Source of the DNA: Jiulongibacter sediminis
Lineage (GTDB): Bacteria; Bacteroidota; Bacteroidia; Cytophagales; Spirosomataceae
Direction of reading: 5' to 3'
DNA: 64,000 bases
Assembly: GCF_001306455.1 (NCBI RefSeq)
Contig: NZ_LGTQ01000012.1
Span: 124,001 to 188,000 of the forward strand
The stretch's first letter is position 1; each line of letters opens with the position of its first letter. The translations under genes and the position numbers were made by a program. Below are positions 52,229 to 60,119 of the stretch, one piece after another. A model generated the notes under the pieces. It saw only the letters and a program-made list of their open reading frames with translations. It ran no database searches and was not told the origin of the DNA.

Positions 52229-52280
52229 GGTCTGAAGACCAACGGACGTTTTCCGCATAGTCGAAAATACGATGCGGAAA
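52229..52280. repeat. Two adjacent small hairpins
   Basis: GGTCT-GA-AGACC (52229-52240) and TTTCCGCAT / ATGCGGAAA (52250-52258 with 52272-52280). Both stems are perfect. Neither has a T run, so they are not ordinary terminators. Confidence 0.75.
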
Positions 52281-52331
52281 GGGGGATTTCCATCAATTCA
52301 AAAAAGACTATTTGGAGAGGACTTAGTTCAA

Positions 52332-53003
52332 TTATTCATTTTGAGAAGAAGACTTATTTATTTCACTACCACTTTTTCCCGAACTGGATTGGTTAATAGG
52401 AATTGGATGAGTTATTTCAGGTAGAAGAGTATTGGTAAGTTTGGTTTGACCTGACCATACAAAACCTCCCCAAGTAAATAGAAGTATGAGTGCCATAAAT
52501 AAGCCTCCCATAATGTTTGGCTCTTTATCCTTATCATCATTCCTTAGAAGATCTATTAGAACCGCTTTACCACAGAATATTAATACAATTATGCCTGAAC
52601 CATAAAATATTAAATCATGAGCAGATGTGAAGGTTGATTGGCTGAAAGCTCTCGGAGGAGCTAGATAAATCATCAATACGGTAGAAAAATTAGTTAAAGA
52701 TATAGCAATAACAGAAGTAAAAAATGCCGCCAGGCTATGTTTTCGGGCCACGAACCTAATAATTCTTGCTGTTAAAAATGTAATCGCCAAGAAATAGGCA
52801 ACGATTAGTAAAAGATTCCTAACATTCATACCTCCCTCACTGATAAAATTGTTTACTGAAGGGTAAGTCGCTGAAGATTCCGAATGGAAACTAAACCAAG
52901 CTATAAATAGACTTGTTCCTGCAATCAGAACTCCAACTCCGCTAGAAATGGTAGCAATTGGTGAACGGTTGAACTCTTCTTTAGCTTGGTTCAGTATCGA
53001 CAT
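52332..53003 (-). CDS. Hypothetical membrane protein
   Basis: 223 residues with about five hydrophobic helices (ISSGVGVLIAGTSLFIAWF, LLIVAYFLAITFLTARII, AAFFTSVIAISLTNFSTVL, LIFYGSGIIVLIFCGKAV, MGGLFMALILLFTWGGFVW) and a Ser/Gly-rich polar tail. No family recognised. The DNA reads as more AT-rich than its neighbours and the gene sits between two pectin-cluster genes and next to hairpin elements, so it may be a late arrival. The second Met (53003) is used as start. Confidence 0.65.
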   Translation of the reverse strand: MSILNQAKEEFNRSPIATISSGVGVLIAGTSLFIAWFSFHSESSATYPSVNNFISEGGMNVRNLLLIVAYFLAITFLTARIIRFVARKHSLAAFFTSVIAISLTNFSTVLMIYLAPPRAFSQSTFTSAHDLIFYGSGIIVLIFCGKAVLIDLLRNDDKDKEPNIMGGLFMALILLFTWGGFVWSGQTKLTNTLLPEITHPIPINQSSSGKSGSEINKSSSQNE

Positions 53004-53102
53004 CAATTTTGTTTAAAAGTTTGAAGAAATGAAAGTTATGAATAATCTAAGTATCTTAATTAAAATAGATTACATAAGTAAAGAATACCTCAGTTTTTTT
53101 TC

Positions 53103-55442
53103 TTACTTCAAACTACTCCTCTTAGCCCCACTCAAAAACTCGGCTTTGGTTTCTATGCCTTCCATTTTTGTGTTTTGGATGCTGATGTCTTTTGAGCGGT
53201 CGCCGTTGACTTCTATGAAGACTTTTTTACCGGTGGTGTATTCCAACTGATCAATCGAAAGACCTGAAACATTATTCAGCTGAACCAGTTTGCTTTCATC
53301 TTTACTGAAGACACTCACATTTCTGAGAGAAATATCTTTGGCTTCGGTGATTGAAATGGCTTTATCACTATAGATTACCGCGTCTGTAATTTCAATATTC
53401 TCTACCTGAGATTCTGGGATACCCTTCATCATAATGGCCATAGCTGCACCTTTGCAGTAAATGCGTTCCATTTTGAAATTCCTGAAAACAGGAGTGCCAG
53501 CATCCACCGGCTTAAACTCCATCGCCGGCAATCCGCGAACCTCACCGGCCAAAGGAACCGGGTCCTTTTCTTCATAATACATATTGAAACGGATAGCGTC
53601 GCCCAGTATATTATTCATGTTAATATCCGAGATGTAAATGTCTTCCACTACCCCGCCACGCCCACGGGTCGTCTTAAACCGAAGCCCGATATCTGTGCCG
53701 AGGAAATTACAATTATTGACAAAGAGATTATTCACTCCGCCACTCATCTCTGAGCCAATCACAAAACCACCATGCCCATGAAAAACGGTGGTATTGGTCA
53801 CAATAAACTGCGAAGTCGGTACGCCCCGCTCACGCCCCTGTTCATCCCGACCACTCTTAATGGTAATGGCATCATCACCGGTATCAAAAGTGCAACCATC
53901 CAGAATCCCGTAAGTGCAGGATTCCACATCGATAGCGTCATTGTTCTGGCCATACCACGGGTTTTTCACATTTACGTTTTTAATGGTAATATGCTTGCAA
54001 AGTAAAGGATGCAGCGTCCAGGCCGGAGAATTCAGAATGGTGATGCCTTCGAGCAATACATTCCGGCAGTTTGTCAAACTCACCATATTTGGTCGTAGAA
54101 AATCACGGATAGCTTCGTAATCGGCTTTCGCTTTGCCGGGTACTAATTTGTTCGTCCATTCTCGGTTTTCATTACCGAATTTAGAAGCCTCTGACGGGTA
54201 CCAGGCGGTGCCTTTATCGTCAACCACTCCTCCGCTGGCAATCAGATTCTGCCATTGAGAGTTCGTCAATTTTTCTTTTTTAACCTGTTTCCAGACTTGC
54301 CCGGCTCCGTCCATAATGCCGTTTCCTGTGATGGCGACATTCACCAAATCCACACCCCAGATGGGAGCATGGCAACGGTAAGCGTCCTGTCCTTCCCAGG
54401 TGGTTAGTACCACAGGGTAATCTTCACGGTTATCTGAAAACTGGATGAAGGAACCATCTTCAAGATGCAGATTGACATTGCTTTTCAAATCTATGGGGCC
54501 ACTGAGCCAGAAACCCGTAGGTACCAGCACCACACCTCCACCATTTTGCGAAGCCATGGCAATCGCTTGATTAATGGCCGTGTGACAAAGCACTTTTCCG
54601 CCGCTCACAGCTCCATAATTTCGGATATCAAAAGTATCCTTTTTAAAAACCGGAGTATTTACCGTAGGCAATTCGTATTCGTACTTACCGGGGTACACCG
54701 ATTTCTTGAGGAAGTTTTTCAGCGGACTCGAAGTTTTTCGTAAACCTTCTGCGGCCAGCTTGGCCATTACATTGGCACCATAATTTGTGAAATGGGTATT
54801 GTCCGAAGCTCCTTCCGGATAACGAGCGAATAATCCCGGGTCAAGATTGAGGTATAAATCAGCTGAGGCTTCAATACCCAACTCATTAATTTTGTTCAAA
54901 CTCAATGCATAATGGTCTATTAAGGGCACCTGCATTTCTTTAGCCAGGCTTCTGACAGCATCAGGGTACTCGCCATGTTGATCCACAAAGACACCGTTCT
55001 CATCAAATTTCCGGCGATTGACCGGTGTCAAAAGAATGGGATGTGCCCCCTTTGCTTTGGTTTCTTCCACATACCTTTTGAGATTGGCCTTATAAGCCCC
55101 ATGCGGACCGGCATATCTCGAAGAGTCTTTTATTTTCTGATCATTATGACCGAATTGAATAAAGACAAAATCGCCGGGTTGCAATTGCCTCTCTACTGCA
55201 TCCCACAAACCTTCTGACCGGAAGGACTTGGTACTCCTTCCGTTTTTAGCTTGGTTTTGAATCTTGACGACATCGGTAAAATATTGACCAAAAACCTGTC
55301 CCCAACCTGTCTCCGGAGCCGCCCATGCATCCTTATTAGCCATGGTGCTGTCTCCAATCATAAAAACCCGAACAGTCTTTTCTGAGCTTTTAAATGCCAC
55401 CAGAAAAGAGATCAATAGAAGTGCAAGTACTGATTTCTTCAT
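53103..55442 (-). CDS. SGNH acetylesterase fused to GH28 polygalacturonase
   Basis: 779 residues. Signal peptide, then an SGNH/CE12-like domain (about 20-250: MIGDSTMAN, FGHNDQK, DNTHFTNYG). A GH28 beta-helix (about 275-770) follows with the family's catalytic blocks: NNDAIDVES, DTGDDAITIKSG, HGHGGFVIGSE and GLRFKTTRGRGG. These match the NxD, DD, GHG and RxK motifs of polygalacturonases. One chain can thus deacetylate and hydrolyse pectin or rhamnogalacturonan. Its own SGNH half resembles the separate enzyme at 33915-34685. It is downstream of kduI. Confidence 0.93.
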   Translation of the reverse strand: MKKSVLALLLISFLVAFKSSEKTVRVFMIGDSTMANKDAWAAPETGWGQVFGQYFTDVVKIQNQAKNGRSTKSFRSEGLWDAVERQLQPGDFVFIQFGHNDQKIKDSSRYAGPHGAYKANLKRYVEETKAKGAHPILLTPVNRRKFDENGVFVDQHGEYPDAVRSLAKEMQVPLIDHYALSLNKINELGIEASADLYLNLDPGLFARYPEGASDNTHFTNYGANVMAKLAAEGLRKTSSPLKNFLKKSVYPGKYEYELPTVNTPVFKKDTFDIRNYGAVSGGKVLCHTAINQAIAMASQNGGGVVLVPTGFWLSGPIDLKSNVNLHLEDGSFIQFSDNREDYPVVLTTWEGQDAYRCHAPIWGVDLVNVAITGNGIMDGAGQVWKQVKKEKLTNSQWQNLIASGGVVDDKGTAWYPSEASKFGNENREWTNKLVPGKAKADYEAIRDFLRPNMVSLTNCRNVLLEGITILNSPAWTLHPLLCKHITIKNVNVKNPWYGQNNDAIDVESCTYGILDGCTFDTGDDAITIKSGRDEQGRERGVPTSQFIVTNTTVFHGHGGFVIGSEMSGGVNNLFVNNCNFLGTDIGLRFKTTRGRGGVVEDIYISDINMNNILGDAIRFNMYYEEKDPVPLAGEVRGLPAMEFKPVDAGTPVFRNFKMERIYCKGAAMAIMMKGIPESQVENIEITDAVIYSDKAISITEAKDISLRNVSVFSKDESKLVQLNNVSGLSIDQLEYTTGKKVFIEVNGDRSKDISIQNTKMEGIETKAEFLSGAKRSSLK

Positions 55443-55450
55443 TTTTATAT

Positions 55451-55485
55451 TGCTTTCGGCTGTCAGCTTTCTGCTTTCAGCTGTT
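55451..55485. repeat. Five-unit heptamer array
   Basis: Five 7-bp units: TGCTTTC, GGCTGTC, AGCTTTC, TGCTTTC, AGCTGTT. It begins 8 nt upstream of the start of the GH28 fusion gene, in the kduI-GH28 space. Confidence 0.8.
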
Positions 55486-55551
55486 GTTTTTTAAACCTAT
55501 TCAGGATATGACACAATTCTCAATGGTCCTTTCTCTTTATGACTTAATTTC

Positions 55552-56382
55552 TTACCTCAAAAAATTAAGATTCACATGATCCATGTCTGTAAAATCCTTG
55601 TTCTCTCCGGCCATAGCCCAGATGAAAGAATAGTTCGCCGTACCACTTCCGGCATGAATTGACCAGGGTGGCGAAATGATGGCTTGTTCGTTTTGTACCC
55701 AAAGGTGCCGTGTTTCATCAGGCTTACCCATAAAATGCATTACACCCTGATTCTCAGGCACATCAAAATAACAGTAAATCTCACTTCTTCGATCATGAGT
55801 ATGAGGTGGCATGGTATTCCAGACGCTACCCGTCTGTAAAACGGTTAGCCCCATCACCAGTTGGCAGCTCATGATACCATCGTTATGAATATATTTATAG
55901 ATGGTTCGGCAGTTCGAGGTTTCCGAATCACCGAGCGTTACCGGCAAAGCCTGCTCTTTAGTATAAAGTGTATTTGGATACTCCTTATGTGCCGGTGTAG
56001 ACAGCAAAAAGAACTTTGCCGGACTGCCTGCACTATCGGAAGAAAAACTGACACTTTGGGTACCTTTCCCCAAATAAACACAACCAAGTTTTTCCAACTC
56101 ATAGGTTTCTCCATCGGCCACTATTGTACCAGAACCTCCTATATTGATAATTCCAAGTTCTCTTCTTTCCAAAAAGAAATTCGCCTTTAAATCTTCCGGA
56201 TTCCCGAGCTCAACAGCTTTGCCGATCGGCATTACCCCACCAGTTACCATGCGGTCATAATGAGTATGGGTAAGTAAAACTTGATTTTCTTTAAACAGGG
56301 ACGACACCAAAAATTCGGCTCTCATCTCTGTGGTGTTCATCCGTTCAAATTCTCTTGGACTGGTTTCGTATCTTGAGGTCAT
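55552..56382 (-). CDS. kduI: 5-dehydro-4-deoxy-D-glucuronate isomerase
   Basis: Converts 4-deoxy-L-threo-5-hexosulose uronate to 3-deoxy-D-glycero-2,5-hexodiulosonate. 276 residues, the usual length. It starts MTSRYETSPREFERMNT as KduI proteins do and has the zinc ligands in MPPHTHDRRSEIYCYFD (two His, one Glu), plus a later His in PPWSIHAGSG. It lies downstream of kduD, separated by a repeat-rich 278-nt spacer. TTCAACC is 15 nt before its ATG. Confidence 0.96.
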   Translation of the reverse strand: MTSRYETSPREFERMNTTEMRAEFLVSSLFKENQVLLTHTHYDRMVTGGVMPIGKAVELGNPEDLKANFFLERRELGIINIGGSGTIVADGETYELEKLGCVYLGKGTQSVSFSSDSAGSPAKFFLLSTPAHKEYPNTLYTKEQALPVTLGDSETSNCRTIYKYIHNDGIMSCQLVMGLTVLQTGSVWNTMPPHTHDRRSEIYCYFDVPENQGVMHFMGKPDETRHLWVQNEQAIISPPWSIHAGSGTANYSFIWAMAGENKDFTDMDHVNLNFLR

Positions 56383-56565
56383 TGTTTTCTGGTTAATGGT
56401 TGAAAGTTACAGGCTATCGGTAGATTAATTTTTTGGGAAATTAGTGATTGGTTGACTGGTTTATTCGTGGTTGGTGAACTGGGAGTTGGTTTTTCTTCAA
56501 TTGAACTTTTAAACATTTTTAGCAAAACTGATCGGTTCTTTATCATCCGTATCTGGCCCTAAAGC

Positions 56566-56628
56566 ATCGGTCTTCGGTCACCGGTCTCCAGTCCTCAAAC
56601 TCCAAACATCAAGCACCCTGCATCAAAC
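56566..56628. repeat. Nine-unit heptamer array
   Basis: Nine consecutive 7-bp units with a fixed C at positions 3 and 7: ATCGGTC, TTCGGTC, ACCGGTC, TCCAGTC, CTCAAAC, TCCAAAC, ATCAAGC, ACCCTGC, ATCAAAC. The units drift from CGGTC to CAAAC along the array. It lies between kduD and kduI. Confidence 0.8.
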
Positions 56629-56634
56629 AATACC

Positions 56635-56660
56635 CGCTAGTTGAGCTTGTCGAAACTAAA
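56635..56660. repeat. GAGCTTGTCGA element
   Basis: TAGTT-GAGCTTGTCGA-AACTA, a short stem around a fixed core, directly after the kduD stop on the minus strand. The same core occurs as an intergenic motif in many unrelated bacterial genomes (general knowledge). Confidence 0.55.
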
Positions 56661-57422
56661 TCACCTCCCCATCCAACCACCGTCCACAGTCAGGATTTCT
56701 CCATGAACATAATTGGCAAGATCAGAGGTCAGGAAAACAGTCGGGCCTTTGAAATCCTCAGGCTCACCCCATCTTCCGGCCGGGATTCGACTTAGAATAG
56801 AGGAACTCCGTCCTTCATCATTTCTTAAGGCTTCAGTGTTATCGGTTGCGATATAACCAGGGGCAATGCCATTCACATTGACTCCTTTACCAGCCCACTC
56901 ATTGGCAAAAGCCTTAACTAAACTGCCTATGGCTCCTTTACTGGCCGCATACCCCGGAACCGTAATTCCACCCTGAAAGGTAAGTAGCGAGGCCGTGAAA
57001 ACTATCTTACCCTTTCCTCTGGCCACCATTTCTTTTCCAATTTCGCGGGTAAGAATAAACTGTGCATTCAGATTGACATCAATGACCTGATCCCAATATT
57101 CATCCGGATGTTCAGCAGCAGGTTTCCTGAGAATGGTTCCTGCATTATTGACAAGAATATCAATGACCGAATGCTCAGTCTTTACTTTTTCTATAAAACT
57201 GTAAAGCGATTTCCGATCTGAAAAATCGGCCTGATAGGCATGAAACTTCCTTCCAAAAGACTCGACAGCTTTTTGAATTTCACTTCCCTCTGCTTCCAGA
57301 CTCGCTGATACACCTATGATATCTGCCCCCACCTCTGCCAAACCAGCAGCCATGGCAAAGCCAATCCCACGTTTACAACCTGTTACCAGAGCCGTCTGCC
57401 CCTTTAAATCTATATTTATCAT
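56661..57422 (-). CDS. kduD: 2-deoxy-D-gluconate 3-dehydrogenase
   Basis: Reduces the KduI product to KDG with NAD(P)H. 253 residues, classical SDR: the cofactor loop TGCKRGIGFA, NNAG in the core, the catalytic Ser in TASLLTFQGG, YAASKGA (Tyr, Lys) and the C-terminal VDGGWMGR. Position next to kduI makes KduD the natural name. It closes the unsaturated uronate route into KdgK. Confidence 0.94.
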   Translation of the reverse strand: MINIDLKGQTALVTGCKRGIGFAMAAGLAEVGADIIGVSASLEAEGSEIQKAVESFGRKFHAYQADFSDRKSLYSFIEKVKTEHSVIDILVNNAGTILRKPAAEHPDEYWDQVIDVNLNAQFILTREIGKEMVARGKGKIVFTASLLTFQGGITVPGYAASKGAIGSLVKAFANEWAGKGVNVNGIAPGYIATDNTEALRNDEGRSSSILSRIPAGRWGEPEDFKGPTVFLTSDLANYVHGEILTVDGGWMGR

Positions 57423-57472
57423 TGAAGAATTGCTTTTTTGACCTAATATTCAACTTTTCCAGATAGTAGGAA

Positions 57473-57895
57473 TTAAATCTTGACAGCCTGGCGAGCAAAA
57501 AGAACCCAGCCTTTTTTCTGTTTTAGCCAAACCGTCATAATTCTTAGGTTTATACTAGTTGGTTTCCCTAAACTCAGGGCTTTGGCTTTCATATCATGCC
57601 TTACAATGGCGGTTTTATCAATAATCTCAATACTTTGATTGCTGATATCAATTTCCTGAAAGTCAAAATCCGCCTTTAATAAAGCTGCTATAAATTCATC
57701 CCGGTTCTCAACTAAACCGGATGAATGACCATAGCTTAGTTTAAAATGGCTTAATGACTGTAAATCTCCCTTATTGGGGTTAATCAGAAGTTCGGTAAGT
57801 TCTTCAACACTGGCTTCAAGACTTTTCAATTGTGCCTGACTGTTTAGTGTCGTCAAAAGGAGAATAACTGCAAAAAGGCGAAAGAATCGTTTCAT
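57473..57895 (-). CDS. Exported NTF2-like (DUF4440) protein
   Basis: 140 residues with a signal peptide ending NSQAQ. The mature part has the cone-like NTF2 fold pattern (LEASVEELTELLINPNKGDL, LIKADFDFQEIDISN-like strand, IRIMTVWLKQKKGWVLFARQ). DUF4440/SnoaL-like proteins are small lyases, isomerases or ligand binders; its role in the pectin cluster is unknown. It lies between the alcohol dehydrogenase and kduD genes on the same strand, with 50 nt or less between them. Confidence 0.8.
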   Translation of the reverse strand: MKRFFRLFAVILLLTTLNSQAQLKSLEASVEELTELLINPNKGDLQSLSHFKLSYGHSSGLVENRDEFIAALLKADFDFQEIDISNQSIEIIDKTAIVRHDMKAKALSLGKPTSINLRIMTVWLKQKKGWVLFARQAVKI

Positions 57896-57915
57896 ACTAC
57901 ATTTAATTTTAAAAT

Positions 57916-58899
57916 TTAGAGAAGAATAACACCTTTTACCAGATCGGGTTTTTCCCTGAGCGTGGCAAAAAAGGCGGGTGTTTCATCGAAAGTAACTTTA
58001 TGGGTTATTACCTCTGAAAGCTCAAGTTTTCCAGACTCCATTAAGTTTATAATTCGGGTAAAATCAGCTGGCAAAGCATTCCTGCTCGACAATAGGGTGG
58101 TCTCTTTTTTATGAAAATACGGATCGTTAAAACTGTAATCTCCCTGAAATAAGCCGATAAATACAAGCCTGCCTCCATGTGCCAGATAATTCAAAGCCCT
58201 TTTCATACTCTGGGAATTTCCGGTGGCGTCAAAAACGACATCATATTCATTTTCCGGGGGGTCTTCTCTCAAAAAGACATCGCCTTTGAGATGAGTTTCA
58301 CAAAAATCCAGACGGTTTTGACTCAGGTCGTAAACATGAACTTCAGCACCTTCAATTTTGGCAAAGTCAATGGCCGTAATACCGATAGGCCCTGCTCCGA
58401 TAAGCAATACCTTATCCCCGGCTTTTACCCCTGCCCTGCTTACTGCATGGCAGCCTATGCCATAAGTTTCAACGATTGACAACTCTTCATAACCAAGTCC
58501 CTCGGCTTTGTGTAACTTATTCTCAGGCAAAACAAGGTACTCAGTCATTCCACCGTCAGTGTGCACACCTAAAACTTGCAGGCTTTCACAACAATTCGAT
58601 TTCCCTTTCAAACATGCTTGGCAATTTCCACAGTTCAGATATGGCTCCACAGAGCACCGATCTCCGAGTTTCAAGTCTTTCACCGCAGACCCTGTTTCTA
58701 TAACCTCCACGCCCAGCTCATGTCCTAAAATTCTCGGATAAGAAAAGAAAGGCTGATTACCGCCAAAGGCATGAATATCGGTCCCACAAATTCCGATAGC
58801 CTTGATTTTAACCAAAACCTGATCGGGTTGCTCCAACCGAGGTTTTTCAATTTCTGTCCAATTAAATTCACCCCGTTGGGTTAGTTGCAATGCTTTCAT
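57916..58899 (-). CDS. Zinc-binding alcohol/polyol dehydrogenase (MDR family)
   Basis: 327 residues with the catalytic zinc site (GICGTDIHAFG and GHELGVEV), the structural zinc loop (CGNCQACLKGKSNC) and the Rossmann cofactor motif (VLLIGAGPIGITAIDFAK). It is most like the sorbitol/threonine/galactonate-type dehydrogenases. In this cluster it might oxidise a sugar acid or stand in for the missing tagaturonate reductase; that is only a suggestion. Its start overlaps the stop of the upstream esterase-like gene by 1 nt (TAATG). Confidence 0.9.
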   Translation of the reverse strand: MKALQLTQRGEFNWTEIEKPRLEQPDQVLVKIKAIGICGTDIHAFGGNQPFFSYPRILGHELGVEVIETGSAVKDLKLGDRCSVEPYLNCGNCQACLKGKSNCCESLQVLGVHTDGGMTEYLVLPENKLHKAEGLGYEELSIVETYGIGCHAVSRAGVKAGDKVLLIGAGPIGITAIDFAKIEGAEVHVYDLSQNRLDFCETHLKGDVFLREDPPENEYDVVFDATGNSQSMKRALNYLAHGGRLVFIGLFQGDYSFNDPYFHKKETTLLSSRNALPADFTRIINLMESGKLELSEVITHKVTFDETPAFFATLREKPDLVKGVILL

Positions 58900-60044
58900 T
58901 AAAAGTTGTTTATTAATTCAATAAGGGCTTCATTACCCATAACCGCGGTGTCTGGCCTCGGATATTGTTCAGTATAGACACTTAAAAATTCAGGAGTTAA
59001 TATGGTATTCCTTGTTTCATCCACTTCTCCGTTTACCAGAACAGTATCAATATCGAGCTCTAAATGTCTGGCAAGAAAATGATAGGCCGCCTGCCTTTTT
59101 GATGGACCATAATCATGTTTTTCCTCGGGGAAGTGAGCATTTTCAAATTGATCCCCGGCCTCAAAAAAAGAATAAATTCTTCGGATATGTGGAGCTTCCA
59201 TTTCTGGGACAAAGCGTGTCCAGTCACCACCATCCGAAATCAACATCAAAGGCTTAGGGGCCATGCAAGCCGCAACTTCCACGTTGGTAGTGGCAGGTAA
59301 ACAAGACGTATGTACCGGCATTCCGCTTTCACACTGACAGCCCCCAAAGAAATAACCCGAAACCATTACCGTAGGTACGGAAACGGCGATGCGATCATCA
59401 ATTGCTGAAAGCATAAACGTTTGCGTACCGCCGCCAGACTCTCCCGTAATGGCTATACGCCCGGAATCAACCTCTTCCATTTGACTCAAAAAATCAACAA
59501 TCCGAACTGAGTTTAACAGCTGAATTTTAAAGACATTTTCAATCTTATGATCAGCCTGTTTAAAATCACCATACCCTAACATATCATAAGCAAAAACCAC
59601 AGCTCCCATTCTTGCCAACGTGGCACATCTTTGTTGGGTATATTCCATAAAGCGGTTGTTTTGATCACGTCCATGCCCGTGCGGGCAAAGAACCGCTGGA
59701 GCTTTTTCCGTCGGGTTAAGCGGTGTATATAAATTACCGGAAACATAAACACCCGGAATGGACTCAAAAAAAACATTCTCAACGCTATAGCCATCCATTA
59801 CTTTTTTGCTGTGAATGGTAGCGTTTACAGGTAGACCAAACTGAATTTGTTTGATTCCCGCTCCATCAAGAATGCTTTGACGAATAGCAGCAGCTCTGTT
59901 TTGCCACTCTTCCTTTGAGTTGTAGAGTTGAGCCAGGTCCTTATGCTCTTCAATAGCTTGTTCAGGAGTAAAGAAATCGCTTTGGCGTAGGGGTTGGCCA
60001 AAAACCAACACGGGCAAAAAGAAAATAAGGATAAAATATTTCAT
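58899..60044 (-). CDS. Exported alpha/beta hydrolase, acetyl-xylan-esterase-like
   Basis: 381 residues with signal peptide MKYFILIFFLPVLVFGQ. The hydrolase domain has CPHGHGRDQNNRF (oxyanion region), AYDMLGYGDF and the nucleophile elbow TGESGGGTQT. The His is probably in EEKHDYGPSKR. It fits large esterase-type hydrolases of plant-polysaccharide clusters; the bond cleaved is unknown. The ATG at 60044 is preferred because the longer open frame (to 60092) runs through the GH51 terminator. TTCAACC lies 5 nt before the ATG. Confidence 0.88.
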   Translation of the reverse strand: MKYFILIFFLPVLVFGQPLRQSDFFTPEQAIEEHKDLAQLYNSKEEWQNRAAAIRQSILDGAGIKQIQFGLPVNATIHSKKVMDGYSVENVFFESIPGVYVSGNLYTPLNPTEKAPAVLCPHGHGRDQNNRFMEYTQQRCATLARMGAVVFAYDMLGYGDFKQADHKIENVFKIQLLNSVRIVDFLSQMEEVDSGRIAITGESGGGTQTFMLSAIDDRIAVSVPTVMVSGYFFGGCQCESGMPVHTSCLPATTNVEVAACMAPKPLMLISDGGDWTRFVPEMEAPHIRRIYSFFEAGDQFENAHFPEEKHDYGPSKRQAAYHFLARHLELDIDTVLVNGEVDETRNTILTPEFLSVYTEQYPRPDTAVMGNEALIELINNF

Positions 60045-60054
60045 AGTAGGGTTG

Positions 60055-60094
60055 AAAAGAGAATGCCCGAATTTAAAAATAAACCCGGGCATTC
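60055..60094 (-). terminator. Terminator of the GH51 gene
   Basis: Nine-bp perfect stem GAATGCCCG / CGGGCATTC with a 16-nt AT-rich loop, then TCTTTT on the minus strand. Weak T run, so read-through into the esterase-like gene is possible. Confidence 0.7.
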
Positions 60095-60119
60095 ATTCCT
60101 TTATGGAAAGTAGATTTAA

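Noticed and set aside
60045-60092. Longer start of the 58899-60044 hydrolase
   Set aside because: It reads through the GH51 terminator and removes the signal peptide from the N-terminus.
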